The position numbers were made by a program, and so were the translations under genes. Source: Sabulibacter ruber (lineage in GTDB: Bacteria > Bacteroidota > Bacteroidia > Cytophagales > Hymenobacteraceae). Taken from it: DNA of 64,000 nucleotides. Positions 32,372-40,991 of this stretch are shown piece after piece. The first letter of the stretch is position 1. Every line of letters begins with the position of its first letter. The notes below the pieces were generated by a model. The model had not been told where the DNA came from, did not search any database, and saw only the letters and a program-made list of their open reading frames with translations. The DNA lies in contig NZ_JAFFID010000001.1 of the NCBI RefSeq assembly GCF_017355955.1, forward strand, positions 1,240,001 to 1,304,000. The letters run 5' to 3'.

Positions 32372-32524
32372 AAGAGGAACGCAATCGTCTACGTAATTCT
32401 TCAACCTTTAATTGGTGCAGCTAATATAAGAGCGATCAGCACCTACACACATCTAATTAATCCTGAGCTACAGAAGAGTAGATGGGAAATCCGTATGAAA
32501 ACAGCCTTAAAATTTGATTTCTAG
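32372..32524 (+). pseudogene. 3' remnant of a tyrosine recombinase (integrase)
   Basis: An open stretch of 50 codons without start gives YVILQPLIGAANIRAIS then TYTHLINPELQKSRW. This aligns with the end of XerC/D- and IntI-type recombinases: (Y)IQ-x-LLGHANI-x-TT-x-x-YTHL. The catalytic Tyr in YTHL is kept, but the Gly-His pair reads Gly-Ala. Everything upstream of this piece is gone (TGA at 32369). It points away from the co-oriented minus-strand genes, the orientation of intI relative to its cassettes. Its 3' end fuses into a partial copy of the dispersed element. The call rests on a short alignment made by eye. Confidence 0.6.
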
Positions 32525-32555
32525 AAGAAATCAGCCTTTAAGAGAAGGGAAAAAA

Positions 32556-33224
32556 TTACCGCTGGCTTCTGTAGCCAAACCCGAAGAGCGTATGAAGGGC
32601 TATGTTAGGCACGGTGGCGGTACCACCGCCAGCAAGAGGCATACGCGCCCAGGCGGCGGTGATCTTGGCCTCTGGCCTGAAAAACCAATGCTCGGCCACC
32701 CCCAGTTTAGGACCAATGGCCGCCTGCAGGCAAAGACCCGAGATGTGGTATCCGCCTCCTAACAGGCTTTTTACCGGGTTGATGGCCTTACCCCTGATTC
32801 GTCCTTCGGGGTGCCCGATGACCAATCCCAAGCCTACCCTGAAAATGCCCGGAGAAACGGCTACCGGAATAGTCCGGCTTACCATGGCAAGATTATACCC
32901 GTGCGATACTTCGAAATGCTCAATCTCTGAGGGTGGGTTTTGCAGGTAGAGTTTGTGATGCACCAGCTCGGCACTCCATTGCTTGTACCCCAGCCGGTAG
33001 GCGTAATACGGAGAACCGGTCCAGGGACGGGTGCGGTAACGGGCCCTAAACTTGATGGGAGCCTCGCCGGGCTGCTCAACAGTAAGGGTAGTAGGCAAAC
33101 TCCAAGAAGTACCGGCAAAAACCTCTGCCGTTAAGCCTTGGGCCCAAACCTGCTGATTATAGCCTGATTTCAGCAAAAAAACCAAAATCCATCCAGCGCA
33201 AACACCTACCTTCCTTAAGTTCAC
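32556..33224 (-). CDS. secreted hypothetical protein, probable outer-membrane barrel
   Basis: A 222-aa protein with signal peptide (VCAGWILVFLLKSGYNQQVWAQ). Alternating hydrophobic/polar strands with aromatic girdles (YYAYRLGYKQWSAELVHHKLYL, GIFRVGLGLVIGHPEG, PNIALHTLFGFGYRSQR) suggest a small beta-barrel, ending close to an aromatic strand as outer-membrane proteins do. Its base composition returns to the chromosomal level, so it marks the right boundary of the AT-rich island. Family not recognised. Confidence 0.7.
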   Translation of the reverse strand: MNLRKVGVCAGWILVFLLKSGYNQQVWAQGLTAEVFAGTSWSLPTTLTVEQPGEAPIKFRARYRTRPWTGSPYYAYRLGYKQWSAELVHHKLYLQNPPSEIEHFEVSHGYNLAMVSRTIPVAVSPGIFRVGLGLVIGHPEGRIRGKAINPVKSLLGGGYHISGLCLQAAIGPKLGVAEHWFFRPEAKITAAWARMPLAGGGTATVPNIALHTLFGFGYRSQR

Positions 33225-33447
33225 CGCTTTACCTGTTTGAAGTACCCAGAAAGAATAACGGAAAAACCCCGCGACTGTTTGCCAGGTAAGAAGATAGCAG
33301 GATGCAAAGCAGCCCCTGCTATTTGTACCAATAAGGGCCTAGGTATTTAAACATTCTGCCGGTTTGCTTAGTATTACCCTAGAAGAATGCTCTGAAAATG
33401 AGAAGGATGTAAATACCCTTACAGATATCACCCTTAAAACGGCACTT

Positions 33448-34704
33448 ATGGCAAAATTCAGAAAGTTTCTGCTTCTGGTTTCTTTCACGGCTATGGCGGG
33501 GAGCGCCTGCAGCCAGAAAGAGATAGCGCAGGATGACACCCCCACCCCACCCAATCCGCCCGCCAACTGCTCTCCCCTGGAAACCCGGCAAGCCAATGCC
33601 CCTGACCAGAAACCAGCTTTTGCCGGACAAACCCGGGCCTGTGCCATCACCACGCAGACCGGAATATCAGTAACAGTGCTTACCAAAGGGCTGGAAAAAC
33701 CCTGGGCGGTGGAACCCCTACCCGATGGCTCGCTTCTGGTCACCGAGAAACCTGGCCGTTTGCGCATTGTTTCGGCTACCGGTGCCTTGGGGCAGCCTAT
33801 CTCGGGGGTGCCCGCCGTAGATGCCCGCGGCCAGGGCGGTTTGCTGGACGTAGCGTTAAGCCCCGGTTTCAGTTCAGACAATACCATTTTCTGGAGTTTC
33901 TCGGAGCCCCGTAGCGGCGGCAACGCCACCAGCGTGGCCCGCGGAGTTTTGTCTTCTGACCGCAAAAGCCTCTCAGATGTACGCGTGATTTTCAGAGCCA
34001 TGCCTACGTACAACGGCACCATGCACTATGGCTCCCGGTTGGAGTTTGGGCCCGATGGCATGCTGTACGTCACCTTAGGCGAGCGCTCAGACCTGCAGAT
34101 CCGGCCCCAGGCCCAGCACATGAACAGCCACATGGGAAAAGTAGTCCGCATCACCCCAGACGGCACCGCCCCCGCTGATAATCCTTTTAACGGGCAAGCC
34201 GGCAGCTTACCCGAGATCTGGACAACGGGCCACCGCAACGTGCAGGCCTCGGCTTTTGACAGCAACGGCAAGTTCTGGGTAGTGGAGATGGGCCCGCAGG
34301 GCGGCGATGAACTGAACCTGATACAGAAAGGAAAGAATTACGGCTGGCCCTTGGTAACCTACGGGGAAGAATACTCAGGGCAACCAGTCCCTAATTCGGT
34401 TACCGCCAAAGAAGGCTTTGAACAGCCCGTGTATTATTGGGATCCGGTGATAGCCCCATCAGGGGCGCAGTTCTATACTGGCTCGGCTTTCTCGGAGTGG
34501 CGCGGAAATCTGTTCGTGGGCGGCATGAAAGACAGGGTGCTGGTACGGCTCCGGATTGAGAATGATAAAGTAACCGGCGAGGAACACCTGCTCAAAGACC
34601 GGGGCCAGCGCATCAGGGATGTACGGCAGGGCGCAGATGGTTCTTTGTACGTGGTCACTGATCAATCCAACGGCGAGCTCTGGAAAATCTCTCCTCAACG
34701 CTAA
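33448..34704 (+). CDS. PQQ-dependent aldose sugar dehydrogenase-like lipoprotein
   Basis: A 418-aa protein of the glucose/sorbosone dehydrogenase (GSDH, YliI-like) family. The start at 33448 gives MAKFRKFLLLVSFTAMAG with a Cys at SAC, a likely lipoprotein signal. The six-bladed propeller shows the family motifs LEKPWAVEPLPDGSLLVTEKPG, GQGGLLDVALSPGF, HYGSRLEFGPDGMLYVTLG, GHRNVQ, VEMGPQGGDELN and the final IRDVRQGADGSLYVVTD. Members oxidise sugars in the periplasm with PQQ and calcium. It is convergent with the TonB receptor gene and separated from it by a strong terminator. Confidence 0.9.
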   Translation: MAKFRKFLLLVSFTAMAGSACSQKEIAQDDTPTPPNPPANCSPLETRQANAPDQKPAFAGQTRACAITTQTGISVTVLTKGLEKPWAVEPLPDGSLLVTEKPGRLRIVSATGALGQPISGVPAVDARGQGGLLDVALSPGFSSDNTIFWSFSEPRSGGNATSVARGVLSSDRKSLSDVRVIFRAMPTYNGTMHYGSRLEFGPDGMLYVTLGERSDLQIRPQAQHMNSHMGKVVRITPDGTAPADNPFNGQAGSLPEIWTTGHRNVQASAFDSNGKFWVVEMGPQGGDELNLIQKGKNYGWPLVTYGEEYSGQPVPNSVTAKEGFEQPVYYWDPVIAPSGAQFYTGSAFSEWRGNLFVGGMKDRVLVRLRIENDKVTGEEHLLKDRGQRIRDVRQGADGSLYVVTDQSNGELWKISPQR

Positions 34705-34711
34705 ACAGCCT

Positions 34712-34760
34712 AAAAACGGAAGCCCCGCCTGAAGTTGTTCAGGCGGGGCTTCCGTTTTTT
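34712..34760. terminator. bidirectional intrinsic terminator between convergent genes
   Basis: A perfect 22-bp stem (34712-34733 with 34738-34759) around GTTG, GC-rich centre and A5/T6 ends, so it can stop transcription from both the sugar dehydrogenase and the TonB receptor. It abuts copies of the dispersed element on both sides (half copy at 34703-34717, full copy at 34754-34790). Confidence 0.93.
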
Positions 34761-34790
34761 AAGGTATTTCCGGGAAATAGGCCCGGAAAC
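34754..34790. repeat. 36-nt dispersed element, copy 11 (37 nt)
   Basis: GTTTTTTAAGGT, then ATTTCCGGGAAAT, then AGGCCCGGAAAC. Its left end overlaps the T tract of the terminator. Confidence 0.55.
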
Positions 34791-34797
34791 AGTCTGG

Positions 34798-37164
34798 CTA
34801 GAAATTCCCTCTGATGGAAACCCCGTAGGTAGCCGGGTTCCCCAGGCGGGCGGCCCCAAAGTTATAGGCATAGTCAATGTATTTCTCGTCAGTGAGGTTC
34901 CTGCCCCACAGGAACAACTCCAGTCTTCTGGTCTGTACGCCTACGCGGGCGTTCAGTAAACCATACCCTTCCTGCGACAGTTGGTTGGCCAGGTCAAAGT
35001 ACTGCTTGCCCAGGTAACGCCATTCGCCTCTGGCCACTAACCGCAGCTTCTGCGCCGCCCCCAGGTCATAGCCGTACTGCAGCGCCAGCATGGAAGTAAC
35101 GTTAGGGGTGAAAATCTGCTTGTTGCCTTCCAGGTTCACTTCTTCCTCGCCGGAGCCAACAATCAGGTTATTGTACTCGGCATCAGTAAACCCGAAGCCA
35201 TAGGTTACTTCCAGGCCTTTGGCGGGTGCCGCATTCAGCTCCACTTCCACTCCTTTGCTGGTCAGTTCCCCCACGTTACGGGTAACAATAATGGCCTCTG
35301 GCAGAACCAGGGTAGGCACCTGCGCATCGGTCACGCGGGTATAGAACGCCGAGACATTCAACTGGGCCCGGTTCTGGAAAAAGGAAGTCTTCAGGCCCAC
35401 CTCGTAGTTGTTGCTGTACTCAGGGTCATAGGGAAACAGCGGCGGCTGCGACTCATCTGAGGAAAGCTGCGAGATACCACCCGCCCTGAAGCCTCGGCTG
35501 TACGAGGCGAACAGATGGTAATTCTCGGTGATGTGGTACGCCAGCGTGGCTTTGGGCGAAAGGGCCTTGAAACTGGCCTCAGACGAGGTGTCTGGAACCA
35601 CTACCTGAAGCTCCTCCCCATCCATCTGGAACTCGCCCCGCACTGCTTGTTCGCGGCGTTCGTAGTCGTAGCGCAGACCGGCGGTCAGTTCCAGCTTGGG
35701 TTGAATCCAGTAGCTCGCCTGCCCGAAGAACGCCACTCCGTGGCTTTTTCCTTCGTTCACGTTGATGCTGGTGAAATTAGTAAACGGTGCACCTAGCAAC
35801 TCGGCATCCCGACCAAAATAGGTACCCTGCTTCACGGGATTGTCGTTGTAGAAACCATAGGCTCCTGCCACCCACTGGAACGGCGAAGCAGCGGAGGTAG
35901 GCGAAGAAATCCGGATTTCCTGGGTCACCACCCGCACCTTATTCCAGTCGCGGCCATAGTTGTTCAGAATGGAAACCCCGTCAATGGGAGAGAAATCACC
36001 GTCTACGGGTTGCTCATAGATGCGGTAGTTTGACTGGTAAGCGGTCTGGGAAGAAATGTTCAGGTTGCTGCCGGTATAGTAAAGCGCCAAAGACGTGTTG
36101 AACGTGTTGTCTTTCATCTTACCCACCTGGTTCTGGTTTACCTCAAACGGGTTTGCCAGCGCGTCTTCTATGCTGGGAGCCAGGGTAAACGCGCCCCAGT
36201 TGCGGTTCAGGCTGTGCTTGGCGTTCAGGGTTAAGCTTAGCCTGGGGTTTACCTGGTACTTGAGGTAGTAATTGCCTACCACCACATTCAGGCGGTCAAA
36301 ATCGGTTTGGTTGAAGACGTTGGTGTAGTAGCCATCCAGCTTCCGGTACAGGGCGGCCGCGCCAAAATAGAGTTTGTCTTTCACTATAGGCGCTCTTACC
36401 CCCAGGCTGTAGCGCTGCAGCCCGTAGTTGCCCAGATCAATGGAAGCGAACCCACCCACGGTATTGCCGGGCTGCCGGGTAATGACATTAATAACCCCAC
36501 CCATGGCGTTGCGGCCGTACAAGGTTCCCTGCGGGCCGCGCAGCACTTCAATACGCTCCACATCCAACAGCTCAGGGATATAAGTATCCAGGTTAAATTG
36601 GTTGACGCCGTCTACGTAGGTGGCTACGGCAGGGTCATAGGAAGTTGTGGCGATTCCCCTAATGGAGGTCACGTTGCGGTTGTCGCCGGGGTCCGCGGCG
36701 AAGGTGTTGGGCGAAATAGCCGTGACATCGCGCAGGTTCCAGAGGCGGAATTCCTGCACCTGCCGGGAAGACAAGGCCGTGATGCTGATGGGCACGCGCC
36801 GCAGGTCTTCTTCACGTTTCTGAGCGCTTACCACCACCTCATCCAGCTGGCTCGCCGACTCGGTCAGTTGGATGGTCACCGTTTCCCCGGCTTCCTGCAG
36901 GTTCACGTATTTGGTAATGGTGGCGTACCCCAGGGCGCTTACCTGAACGGTGTACAGACCATTCAGCACGTTGTCTATCCTGAAATTTCCCTGTCCATCG
37001 GCGCTGGTGCTCAGGTTGGTGTTCAGGAGCCGCACCGTGGCCCCGGGAATGCCCGCCGAGTTTCTGTCCTGCACCCGGCCCTGCAGCACCAGCATGTCCT
37101 GGGCGCTGGCCACGGTCACGCTCAGGCAAATGAGTAAAAGTAAGAAAAGAAGATTCTTCACCAT
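34798..37164 (-). CDS. TonB-dependent outer-membrane receptor
   Basis: A 788-aa receptor; start at 37164 (MVKNLLFLLLLICLSVTVASAQ, a clean signal peptide). Residues about 28-100 form a CarboxypepD_reg-like domain (LQGRVQDRNSAGIPGATVRLL). The TonB-box-like LDEVVVSAQKR follows, then the plug (VPISITALSSRQVQ ... ISPNTFAADPGDNRNVTSIRG ... LLDVERIEVLRGPQGTLYGRNAMGGVINVITRQPG) and a 22-strand barrel ending VSIRGNF. The ALSS/IRGI plug style is that of iron-complex and vitamin receptors rather than SusC; no SusD partner is present. Cargo unknown. Convergent with the sugar dehydrogenase. Confidence 0.94.
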   Translation of the reverse strand: MVKNLLFLLLLICLSVTVASAQDMLVLQGRVQDRNSAGIPGATVRLLNTNLSTSADGQGNFRIDNVLNGLYTVQVSALGYATITKYVNLQEAGETVTIQLTESASQLDEVVVSAQKREEDLRRVPISITALSSRQVQEFRLWNLRDVTAISPNTFAADPGDNRNVTSIRGIATTSYDPAVATYVDGVNQFNLDTYIPELLDVERIEVLRGPQGTLYGRNAMGGVINVITRQPGNTVGGFASIDLGNYGLQRYSLGVRAPIVKDKLYFGAAALYRKLDGYYTNVFNQTDFDRLNVVVGNYYLKYQVNPRLSLTLNAKHSLNRNWGAFTLAPSIEDALANPFEVNQNQVGKMKDNTFNTSLALYYTGSNLNISSQTAYQSNYRIYEQPVDGDFSPIDGVSILNNYGRDWNKVRVVTQEIRISSPTSAASPFQWVAGAYGFYNDNPVKQGTYFGRDAELLGAPFTNFTSINVNEGKSHGVAFFGQASYWIQPKLELTAGLRYDYERREQAVRGEFQMDGEELQVVVPDTSSEASFKALSPKATLAYHITENYHLFASYSRGFRAGGISQLSSDESQPPLFPYDPEYSNNYEVGLKTSFFQNRAQLNVSAFYTRVTDAQVPTLVLPEAIIVTRNVGELTSKGVEVELNAAPAKGLEVTYGFGFTDAEYNNLIVGSGEEEVNLEGNKQIFTPNVTSMLALQYGYDLGAAQKLRLVARGEWRYLGKQYFDLANQLSQEGYGLLNARVGVQTRRLELFLWGRNLTDEKYIDYAYNFGAARLGNPATYGVSIRGNF

Positions 37165-37316
37165 ATCTAAGGGGTTAGTATTGAAAGATACCATCAGAGA
37201 ACTGAAACACTGTTGGTTTCCAACCACTTACCAAACCCTTCCCCAACAGTCGCTGAAAGATAAATAAAAGTTTTTAACCAAACTGTGGTATCTCTTTTCC
37301 CTCCATTTTTACCCCG

Positions 37317-37340
37317 GTTTTCTAAAAACAAACTTAAAAC
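37317..37340. repeat. 24-nt short form of the dispersed element
   Basis: GTTTTCTAAAAA then CAAACTTAAAAC, in the divergent region between the TonB receptor and the esterase. Confidence 0.4.
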
Positions 37341-37449
37341 AGGTAAAGCCCTGTCTTTGAGGACCTACTTCCTTATTCATTTTGAACACCCGGTTGCCAG
37401 CCCCGTAGAACCGAGAACCAGAAATTTTCTACCCAAAGCCACAGGTCCC

Positions 37450-38379
37450 ATGCAACTCAAGACCATTATTGCCGCCGGAGCAGCGCTCCTGTTTTTAGGA
37501 GTTTTGGCGAAAAGAGCCAGAAAATGGCCTACAAAGGTGGTAAAAAAAGCAATCAGGCGGGGACGAGAGAAGGGAAGCGCCCGTTTCATCAAATCCCTGC
37601 CCCATCCGCCCAAAAGCCTTAGCCTGAAGAATAAATTTGAGCAGTTTACCATAAACCGCGCAATGGGGTACTGGATTAACAAAGAGAAAGCCAGCAACGG
37701 GGTGTTGGTGTACCTGCACGGCGGCGGCTATGCGTTTGGGCCGGTAAAATACCAATGGAAATACATTGCCCGCCTGAGCCAGCAAACAGACAAAGCCGCT
37801 ATTCTGATAGACTATAAAATGGCTCCGCAGGCACCGTTCCCCCAAGGGCTAGAAGACGTAATGACCATCATCACCGCCCTGCAAGCTACCGGCGAGCTCC
37901 CCAATGACTATTATCTGCTGGGCGACAGTGCCGGTGGAGGGCTGGCCCTGGCCACCTGTTACCGCCTACGGGAACAACAGCAGCCGCTGCCCAGAAAACT
38001 GGTGCTCATGTCTCCGTGGCTGGACATCAACATGTCTGATACGGCTTACAAGCAAACCGCCGACAAAGACGTGATGCTGACCTATGAGGCCATTATGGGC
38101 GCGGCGGCTAAGTATGCCTCCAACCACGACCCCAGGAACCCGCTGATCTCTCCCCTCTTCGGGGATGTGGAAGGCCTGCCGCCCACGCTCATCCAGATTG
38201 GCACCGCCGAGATTTTCCTTTCAGACAACCGCACGTTCCAGCAAAGATTGCTGAAGGCCCGGGTTCCTTTGCAGTATGAAGAATACGAAGACATGTTCCA
38301 TGTTTTCCAGTTGCTCTATTTCCTGCCAGAAAGCCGAAAAGCCATTAAATCGCAGATCCGGTTTCTGACCTCTGATTGA
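37450..38379 (+). CDS. alpha/beta hydrolase, hormone-sensitive-lipase-type esterase
   Basis: A 309-aa protein; start at 37450 (MQLKTIIAAGAALLFLG) gives an N-terminal membrane anchor. Family IV esterase motifs are complete: oxyanion loop YLHGGGYAFG, nucleophile elbow GDSAGGG, Asp region PTLIQIGTAEIFLSDN and His in EDMFHVFQ. Family members act on short-chain esters. An upstream in-frame extension to 37285 is less likely because it crosses a dispersed repeat. Substrate not determinable. Confidence 0.88.
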   Translation: MQLKTIIAAGAALLFLGVLAKRARKWPTKVVKKAIRRGREKGSARFIKSLPHPPKSLSLKNKFEQFTINRAMGYWINKEKASNGVLVYLHGGGYAFGPVKYQWKYIARLSQQTDKAAILIDYKMAPQAPFPQGLEDVMTIITALQATGELPNDYYLLGDSAGGGLALATCYRLREQQQPLPRKLVLMSPWLDINMSDTAYKQTADKDVMLTYEAIMGAAAKYASNHDPRNPLISPLFGDVEGLPPTLIQIGTAEIFLSDNRTFQQRLLKARVPLQYEEYEDMFHVFQLLYFLPESRKAIKSQIRFLTSD

Positions 38380-38437
38380 TAAAACAGGCTTAACACGCCC
38401 CACCAGCAACTGGCTAGGTTCTCAAGACGCACCATAC

Positions 38438-38469
38438 AAAAAAAGACCCCTGAACATCAGGGGTCCTTT
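38438..38469 (-). terminator. terminator of the DUF5777 operon
   Basis: GACCCCTGA (38445-38453) pairs with TCAGGGGTC (38457-38465); on the minus strand this is followed by seven T. It lies 20 bp after the DUF5777 stop and also faces the convergent esterase. Confidence 0.85.
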
Positions 38470-38488
38470 CCAAGACAGCCTTCATTCA

Positions 38489-39382
38489 TCACCAATCCCG
38501 TTTGTCTTTCCCGAGGTTGAAAACCCGGGAAATGTTGAAGCCGAAGTAAATGTCGCCGGAAGACCAGCCACCCGCGTTCCGGGGAATGAAGAACTTCTCA
38601 ATCATGCCCTGTGAGTTGGTGAACATGAGCTGAAAGACGTGGCCACCGGTTTCAATGTCAAACCCCAGAGACAGGCTGTTTTCAAATTGGTCAGAGGCAC
38701 CTTCCAGCAGGTAGAAGTATTCGGCGTTGAAAGACGTACGCTTAGACAGTTTAAACCTGCCGCCAGCCCCTACCGCATACACGTTGGGTTCGCCAAAGCC
38801 CGTTTCCACCAGGTTGCGGTGCACCATGGTGGGCGCTACCTGCAGAGAGAACCTTTCAGAGAATTTGCGGGCTATCAACAACTGGTAGGCATAGGTTAAC
38901 CGGTGGGCAAAGACATAGGCTTTTTCCTCATCGGGCCACTCCAGGGTTTTGAGGGCGGCACTGGTGAAGGCGGTAACCGTTACAGGAAAGCCGTTGGTTT
39001 GCTGTTGCAGGAGTTTGTACTTCAGGAAACCGTCAAAGGTCTTTTCCAGCGAGCTTCTGCCCACGCCCAGGGTAAACCTATCGGTAACGCCGTATTCCAG
39101 CGCTAACCGGATGGTGGACTGGTCCAACCCCCAGAAATTGTAGGCCCCGCTGTTGAGGGTGCCAAACCGGTGCGAGATCAGGAAAAGCAGCGTTCCGGCG
39201 CCGTTGGTTTCCACGGAGTGCCCGTTGATGAGGCGGGTGGTCTTAAAGGTGGCGGTTACCTTATCGGTCTGGAGCGTATCATCGGCCTGGGCCAGTTTTA
39301 GCAGGTCTTCCTGCCCAAACGCCGTCGGGGTTGCCCAAACGCAGAGAAAAGCCATCCCCAGAATTTTCATCCATCGTTTCAT
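38489..39382 (-). CDS. DUF5777 family beta-barrel protein
   Basis: A 297-aa outer-membrane barrel. Signal peptide residues 1-23 (ends TAFGQ). Marks of the family: TATFKTTRLINGHSVET, ISHRFGTLNSGAYNFWGLDQSTIRLALEYG, and GFDIETGGHVFQLMFTNSQGM near the C-terminus. It overlaps the upstream YceI gene by four bases and is the last gene of a three-gene operon with YceI and a c-type cytochrome, a set seen repeatedly in Bacteroidota. The role of the family is unknown to me; the neighbours suggest a respiratory or lipid-redox context. Confidence 0.9.
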   Translation of the reverse strand: MKRWMKILGMAFLCVWATPTAFGQEDLLKLAQADDTLQTDKVTATFKTTRLINGHSVETNGAGTLLFLISHRFGTLNSGAYNFWGLDQSTIRLALEYGVTDRFTLGVGRSSLEKTFDGFLKYKLLQQQTNGFPVTVTAFTSAALKTLEWPDEEKAYVFAHRLTYAYQLLIARKFSERFSLQVAPTMVHRNLVETGFGEPNVYAVGAGGRFKLSKRTSFNAEYFYLLEGASDQFENSLSLGFDIETGGHVFQLMFTNSQGMIEKFFIPRNAGGWSSGDIYFGFNISRVFNLGKDKRDW

Positions 39383-39948
39383 AGGCTTTTCTCTACGTAA
39401 GGGACATACAACACATTCACAGTAATATCAATGCGCTTGGCAATGTGCTCCCGCACCAGAAACGGAATCTCAATGTTGAACTCCTGGGGCGTGACGGAGA
39501 ACGTGGATTTGCCCGTCACCTGCTTGCCCTTCACGTCCAGGGTGCCATCTGTGCGTACCGGCCGGTCTACCCCGTGAATGGTCAGGACTCCCTCAATGCG
39601 CACCTTGTACACGTTGTCCTGGGCCAGGTTCACGGCCTGCATGTTCACCACCTTTCCTTTGAAAGTAGCCTTGGGGTACTTGTCTGATTCCACGTAGTTC
39701 TCATTGAAGTGCTCCTGCATAAGGGATTTCTTGAACTGGAACGCCTTCATGGGCACCGAGAAAACCATGTCGCCGGTTTTCACATCCAGAAAAGAAACCA
39801 CCTGCTTGTTGTGCGCTTCAATGTCTTCCAGCGGAGCCTTGGAAAAGAAGGAAATGTACCCGGTACGGGTATAGAGTTTGGTCTGACCAATTGCCGGGGC
39901 AAGGAATCCGAGGAGCGCCACACCCAGCACTACAAAGCATTTACGCAT
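39379..39948 (-). CDS. YceI family protein
   Basis: A 189-aa periplasmic lipocalin-like protein. Signal peptide residues 1-21 (ends APAIG). YceI marks: RTGYISFFSKAPLEDIEAHN at the start, FSVPMKAFQFKKSLMQEHFNENYVESDKYPKATF in the middle, GVLTIHGVDRPV and the final strand DITVNVLYVP. Such proteins bind isoprenoid-type lipids. Operon partner of the cytochrome upstream (13 bp) and DUF5777 downstream (overlap). Confidence 0.94.
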   Translation of the reverse strand: MRKCFVVLGVALLGFLAPAIGQTKLYTRTGYISFFSKAPLEDIEAHNKQVVSFLDVKTGDMVFSVPMKAFQFKKSLMQEHFNENYVESDKYPKATFKGKVVNMQAVNLAQDNVYKVRIEGVLTIHGVDRPVRTDGTLDVKGKQVTGKSTFSVTPQEFNIEIPFLVREHIAKRIDITVNVLYVPYVEKSL

Positions 39949-39961
39949 AGGAAAGCTGGTT

Positions 39962-40348
39962 TTAGTTATTGGGAGCGCCGGCGTCTACCCATTTCTTGAT
40001 TTTAGCGATGTTACAGTCTGAGAGTTTAGGTCCGCCCTGGGGCATGGCCGGAAACCCGTTGGCATGGGTAATCACCCCCATCAGTTTACCATTATCGGCT
40101 AACTGCTTCACCCGGGAATGGGTGTCCAGGATAACTCCGCCGCTGGCCATGGCCGCGCTGTGGCAAGACAAGCAATTGGAAGAGATAATACTTGCCACGG
40201 TGTTGGAGTACGTGACGGCATTGGTGTCACACTGCTGCTGTTGCGGATTATTGGGGGTGATGTCCTCTTCCTTGTCATCTTTACAGGAGACAACCAACGA
40301 GAACAACAGGGTAACCACCAGTAGGCTGAAGCGGAAATTCTTTTTCAT
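39962..40348 (-). CDS. small c-type cytochrome lipoprotein
   Basis: A 128-aa lipoprotein (signal FSLLVVTLLFSLVVSCKDD). A single haem site CLSCH sits at residues about 65-69 in IISSNCLSCHSAAMASGG, with a Met in FPAMPQGG as the likely sixth ligand. The C-terminus (LSDCNIAKIKKWVDAGAPNN) is the usual end of this diheme/monoheme lipoprotein family. First gene of the cytochrome-YceI-DUF5777 operon; probably an electron carrier at the outer face of the inner membrane or on the outer membrane. Confidence 0.9.
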   Translation of the reverse strand: MKKNFRFSLLVVTLLFSLVVSCKDDKEEDITPNNPQQQQCDTNAVTYSNTVASIISSNCLSCHSAAMASGGVILDTHSRVKQLADNGKLMGVITHANGFPAMPQGGPKLSDCNIAKIKKWVDAGAPNN

Positions 40349-40421
40349 AGAAGCAGAAATTTAAGTTGATAAACCGATAGCTTAGAAATGACTACACAGG
40401 CCAAGCCTTAAGCAGCAAAGG

Positions 40422-40889
40422 CTATTGCTGGCGCACTACCTGCCCTCTTATTTCACCTGGCGGAAATGCCGCGCTATGGATATTCACATACCATAGGCCA
40501 TTCAGAAGATCGGCTTCCTGATCTGCGGTGAGCGCCGGAGTTTGCGCATTGATAGGGCTGGTATAAGGAGCTGACCCAATTGGGATCACCACTGGTCCTG
40601 GTTCACCCACCGGAGCTTTATGAAAGTGCATGTTGGTGGGCGAAATGCCCGTGAAGGTAATGGTGTAAGTAAGGATTTTGGTGTCGCGATTATAGGAACC
40701 CGAGAAGGTGCCAGTTGCCGTTGAGTTGTTTGGTGGTGTTTCCTGCGGACCAGTGATGCTTATATTCTGGAACTGCACAATGTTGGAGGGTTGGTCATCC
40801 TCGTCGTCATCGCCGCAGCTTACCATAACAAAAGGCAGCATGAACAAAAGACCAAGTACAAAGCGGGTAAATAGGTTTTGAGTTTTCAT
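40422..40889 (-). CDS. CHRD domain lipoprotein
   Basis: A 155-aa protein; the start at 40889 gives MKTQNLFTRFVLGLLFMLPFVMVSC, a lipoprotein signal, followed by an acidic linker. The rest is a CHRD domain: ISITGPQETPPNNSTATGTFSG, LTYTITFTGISPTNMHFHKAPVGEPGPVV and GLWYVNIHSAAFPPGEIRGQVV. The conserved N-x-H-S-x-x-x-P-x-G-E-I-R-G end is intact. CHRD proteins are secreted; their function in bacteria is not established. Confidence 0.94.
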   Translation of the reverse strand: MKTQNLFTRFVLGLLFMLPFVMVSCGDDDEDDQPSNIVQFQNISITGPQETPPNNSTATGTFSGSYNRDTKILTYTITFTGISPTNMHFHKAPVGEPGPVVIPIGSAPYTSPINAQTPALTADQEADLLNGLWYVNIHSAAFPPGEIRGQVVRQQ

Positions 40890-40900
40890 TGTTTTGAATG

Positions 40901-40925
40901 GTTTTTGGGAAAATGGGCTGAAAAA
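40901..40925. repeat. short form of the dispersed element (25 nt)
   Basis: GTTTTTGGGAAAA then TGGGCTGAAAAA, just upstream of the CHRD gene start. Confidence 0.4.
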
Positions 40926-40991
40926 GGAAGGCAATACGGTACAACCCAGCACAGTGCACGTGTGCTGTCACAGAAGGGCGTTATGATTATT

